64,000 nt of DNA from contig CAWEVM010000006.1 of assembly GCA_963812505.1 (NCBI GenBank), positions 1-64,000 on the forward strand, read 5' to 3'. The notes below the pieces were generated by a model. It made no database searches. It was not told where the DNA came from and saw only the letters and a list, made by a program, of their open reading frames with translations. Both the position numbers and the translations under genes were made by a program. Numbering within the stretch: position 1 is the stretch's first letter; each line of letters begins with the position of its first letter. Below, in pieces: positions 61,567 through 64,000 of this stretch. Source of the DNA: JAMXLO01 sp963812505. Its GTDB lineage: Bacteria; Pseudomonadota; Alphaproteobacteria; Acetobacterales; Acetobacteraceae.

Positions 61567-62528
61567 TCGGTACCTCCCAGCAATCTGGCGAGAAACCCGG
61601 TATTGCCGAATGCGCCCGATTTGGAGACCAGGCGCTGGCCATCCCAGGCGCCGCCACGCAACAGCGACGTTGGCACGCCAGGTTCGACCGCGCCATCCAC
61701 CTCGAGCCGCGTCACGCCAAGTGCGACGCACAGATCGCGCAGGGTGGCACCGCCGGTCACGAACAATGTGCCGGGTCGCTCCACGCGGCTGAGCAGTGAC
61801 GCGAATGTCGTGCCGATGTGGGCGCGGGCCGCGTGGCGGTCGCTTCCGGGCGGCGGTTCGCAGGTGATCAGCGCATTGCGCAGGGACGCAGGGACCGCGG
61901 CGATCTGCGCGCGGCTCACCGCGTGGTCACTGCCGATCAGCGCCAGAATAGGCGGTGGCAGAACCGGGCACGGCACCGGCCGGTGCCCAGCGAGTGCGCT
62001 GGCAAGACCGCCGGTGCCGCACCACAGCACGCGCCCGGGCAGACTCCGACCCTGGGCAACGATCGCCTCCAGGTCGGCGTCGGTCTCGGCGTCCAGCGCG
62101 CGGGCCACGACGCCAAGCGCGCGCAGCTCTGTCGACAGGTCGACGCCGGTGTCGTGCCAGCCGTCGCCGTTGCGCACAAGCTGCCTGCCGTTGCGGGTGA
62201 TCCGGCCCTGGAACGGGAAGGCTGGCGCCAGCACGCAATGATCGAACCGGCGCAGGCAGGTGGCGAGTTCCAATGCCACGTGGCCGCGCAGCAGGCTGTC
62301 GATCTTCTTGAAGGCCAGCGCACCTCCGTCCAGCAGGTGTGAGAAGTGCGCGATGCTTTCGAGTGCCTGCTTCGCAGGTGCGTCGCGGGTGTCACTGTCG
62401 AACGCGACAGATCCTTGGGCTGCGGCTGGTTGCCATGTGACGGATACCGGGCCGGTCAGCGGCACGAACCCGGCTGCGCTGTCCAGCGCACCGGTGAGGT
62501 CGTCGGCCAGCAGGCGCAGATGGGTCAT
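61563..62528 (-). CDS. Four-carbon acid sugar kinase-family protein (DUF1537), short
   Basis: This 321-residue protein begins MTHLRLLADDLTGALDSAAG, the DUF1537 substrate-binding motif, with ALAFKKIDSLLRGHVALELA near residue 92 and HCVLAPAFPFQGRITRNGRQ near 118. The C-terminal nucleotide part has GTLFVTGGATLRDLCVALGV near 250 and LVSKSGAFGNTGFL near 300 (KxGxFG). Known members of about 400-430 residues phosphorylate D-threonate, D-erythronate or 3-oxo-tetronates; this one is shorter. It is coupled to the PdxA-family gene and probably provides its substrate. Confidence 0.85.
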   Translation of the reverse strand: MTHLRLLADDLTGALDSAAGFVPLTGPVSVTWQPAAAQGSVAFDSDTRDAPAKQALESIAHFSHLLDGGALAFKKIDSLLRGHVALELATCLRRFDHCVLAPAFPFQGRITRNGRQLVRNGDGWHDTGVDLSTELRALGVVARALDAETDADLEAIVAQGRSLPGRVLWCGTGGLASALAGHRPVPCPVLPPPILALIGSDHAVSRAQIAAVPASLRNALITCEPPPGSDRHAARAHIGTTFASLLSRVERPGTLFVTGGATLRDLCVALGVTRLEVDGAVEPGVPTSLLRGGAWDGQRLVSKSGAFGNTGFLARLLGGTE

Positions 62529-62530
62529 GG

Positions 62531-63757
62531 TCAGATCAGCATCCGCCGCCGTTGCAGGTGATCGCGCACTGCAGCATCGGTCGCCAATTCGATGGCACGC
62601 CGGTAGGCCTGATCGGCCGCATCTGCCTGGCCGGTGCGCGCGAGCAGGTCGGCACGCGCGGCCCAGTACGGCTGATAGTCAGCCAGCCGCTGGTCCCTCG
62701 CACGTATGTCGAGGCTGGCCAGTCCTGCTTCCGCCCCCCGCGTCTCTGCAATGGCGATGGCGTGGCTGATCGCCACCACCGGTGAGTCGGTCATGGCCGA
62801 CAGCGCCGCGTAGAGCCGCTCGATCGAGGCCCAGTCGGATCGGCCGGTCAGCCGGCGCGCGGCATGCGCCGACTGGACTGCCGCCTCGAGCTGATAGCGC
62901 CCGATCGTTCCAATGGTGCTCGCACGGAGCAGCAGCGATTCGGCCTCCTCGATCATGTCCGCGTCCCACAGCGCCGTGTTCTGCTCATCGAGCGGCACAT
63001 AGGAGCCAGACGCATCACGGCGCGCGGCGCGGCGGGCTTCGGCGTGCAGCATCAGCGCGAGCAGGCCGAGCGCTTCGGGTTCTTCCGGCAGCAATGCGGC
63101 GACGAGACGGCCAAGCCAGAGTGCCTCCTCGGCGAGATTGCGCCAGGCGCCTTCTGGCCAGCCCTCGGAATACGCGGCGTAGATCGCGACGAGGACGGCA
63201 TCGAGCCGCTCAGGCATCTCCGCGCGTTCCGGTACGCGCAACGGAATGCCGGCATCGCGGATCTTATGTTTTGCCCGCACCAGGCGCTGGCTCATGGTGG
63301 CGGGGGAAACCAGCAGGGCGGATGCAATCGCCGCACCGTCGAAGCCGAGGATGGTCTGTAGAATCAGCGGTGCACGGATGGCCGGATCAATCGCCGGGTG
63401 AGCACAGGCGAACATCAGTGCCAGCCGTCTGTCGGGAATTTCCGTATCGTCCATCGGATCGCCCAACTCCTCGGCGATGAGGCGCAGATGACCGGCTGCG
63501 TCACCGCGGGTGCGCCGACGGCGGGCGGCGTCGACCAGCCGACGCCTCGCAACGGTCATCAGCCAACCCTCCGGGCTGTGCGGGATGCCTGAGGCGGGCC
63601 AATCGATGAGTGCGGCGGCGAAGGCGTCGGCCAGCGCGTCCTCGGCGGTTGTCACGTCGCCGGTGCGCGCCGCCAGGAAAGCAACCAGCTTCCCGTAGCT
63701 GCGGCGCGCCACGACTTCGGCCGTCTCCGCGACGAGATGGTCGGTCTCGTGCAGCAC
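62531..63757 (-). CDS. ECF sigma factor with C-terminal extension (ECF42/SigJ-like, DGPF-linked)
   Basis: This protein has 408 residues from GTG 63757. Sigma2 lies at residues 20-90 (FLAARTGDVTTAEDALADAF, GWLMTVARRRLVDAARRR) and sigma4 at 120-180 (LILQTILGFDGAAIASALLV, SQRLVRAKHKIRDAGI). A long C-terminal TPR-like extension follows (EALWLGRLVAALLPEEPEAL, GRYQLEAAVQSAHAARRL). This is the ECF42 layout, in which a DGPF/YCII protein is encoded beside the sigma factor and the extension controls it. The upstream gene here is exactly such a protein, its TAG being immediately followed by this GTG. Confidence 0.9.
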   Translation of the reverse strand: MLHETDHLVAETAEVVARRSYGKLVAFLAARTGDVTTAEDALADAFAAALIDWPASGIPHSPEGWLMTVARRRLVDAARRRRTRGDAAGHLRLIAEELGDPMDDTEIPDRRLALMFACAHPAIDPAIRAPLILQTILGFDGAAIASALLVSPATMSQRLVRAKHKIRDAGIPLRVPERAEMPERLDAVLVAIYAAYSEGWPEGAWRNLAEEALWLGRLVAALLPEEPEALGLLALMLHAEARRAARRDASGSYVPLDEQNTALWDADMIEEAESLLLRASTIGTIGRYQLEAAVQSAHAARRLTGRSDWASIERLYAALSAMTDSPVVAISHAIAIAETRGAEAGLASLDIRARDQRLADYQPYWAARADLLARTGQADAADQAYRRAIELATDAAVRDHLQRRRMLI

Positions 63758-64000
63758 TACATGACCCAGATGGGCCGGACCTCGATCGCGCCGAAGCTGG
63801 CGCCAGGGCAGCGGGCCGCCCAGGACAGCGCCGCGTCCAGGTCGGGCACATCGATCAGGTAATAGCCGGCAAGCTGTTCCTTCGTCTCGGCGTAGGGCCC
63901 ATCGAGCATCTGGGTCTTGCCGTCGACGATGCGAACTGTGGTCGTCGAACTGGTCGGCCGGAGGCGATTGCCGTTCACCACCACGCCCGCCTGCGTGAGG
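63757..64000 (-). CDS. YCII-related/DGPF-domain protein, partial
   Basis: The 3' part of the gene is present; it runs off the right edge with the frame open. The visible 80 or so residues read TSSTTTVRIVDGKTQMLDGP, YAETKEQLAGYYLIDVPDLD and ASFGAIEVRPIWVM. The motif DGPYAETKEQLAGYY is the DGPF signature. It ends at the base where the sigma factor starts. Members are small dimeric proteins paired with ECF42 sigma factors. Confidence 0.9.
   Translation of the reverse strand, partial: LTQAGVVVNGNRLRPTSSTTTVRIVDGKTQMLDGPYAETKEQLAGYYLIDVPDLDAALSWAARCPGASFGAIEVRPIWVM

Overview
The window is high-GC DNA from an alphaproteobacterium. An Acetobacteraceae/Rhodospirillales-type host is my best inference, from the hopanoid exporter HpnN, an alphaproteobacterial mitofilin-like protein, a cobalamin-controlled TonB receptor, tandem recF-gyrB and the amino-acid style of the housekeeping genes. 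There is no rRNA and no tRNA or CRISPR array that I can recognise.

Region 1 (about 1-11,340) is a decayed integrative element or prophage-like island. It carries three DNA-methyltransferase-like genes, two ParB-like genes each joined to a methyltransferase, a broken Rha-type phage regulator, a row of short translationally coupled genes of unknown function, a secreted peptide with a good terminator, and a tyrosine-recombinase relic at its right end. Many of these genes carry frameshifts, whereas the chromosomal genes to the right are almost all intact. The island ends where a carboxymuconolactone-decarboxylase-like gene has lost its 3' half, so the element appears to have inserted into that gene.

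Region 2 (11.3-31 kb) is chromosome with patchy accessory pieces: tadA; a lower-GC pair (frameshifted lipoprotein plus DUF1906 glycoside-hydrolase-like protein); purD; an M19 dipeptidase; an ABM-type monooxygenase; a redoxin gene with an internal deletion whose end abuts an inverted-repeat unit holding a GIY-YIG nuclease frame without a start codon; then a CitE-like lyase, aquaporin, fatty-acid desaturase, GT39 glycosyltransferase, MetE-like methyltransferase, hpnN, a TonB-like transducer and an agmatinase-family enzyme.

Region 3 (31-47 kb) begins with a fused HyuA-HyuB oxoprolinase/hydantoinase next to an OPT-family peptide transporter, probably an uptake-and-cleavage pair. It continues with a kinase-like phosphotransferase, cytochrome P460, a DUF1989 protein coupled to a lytic transglycosylase, recF-gyrB (without dnaA/dnaN beside it), a small protein followed by two strong hairpins, and an NtaA-type flavin monooxygenase.

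Region 4 (47-64 kb) is signalling and metabolism: a CheZ-like protein, a hybrid histidine kinase, xseA, a class III CoA-transferase, a cobalamin riboswitch ahead of a BtuB-like receptor, a 25-residue membrane peptide, an MFS carrier, a large GGDEF-EAL protein, a YqjD/YqjE-like pair, a CBS protein, a PdxA-DUF1537 pair probably for four-carbon sugar acids, and an ECF sigma factor with its YCII/DGPF partner running off the right edge.

Several intergenic gaps hold different inverted-repeat (REP/MITE-like) sequences. The GIY-YIG unit, the ParB-methyltransferase modules and the DUF1906/lipoprotein pair are the parts most worth following up.
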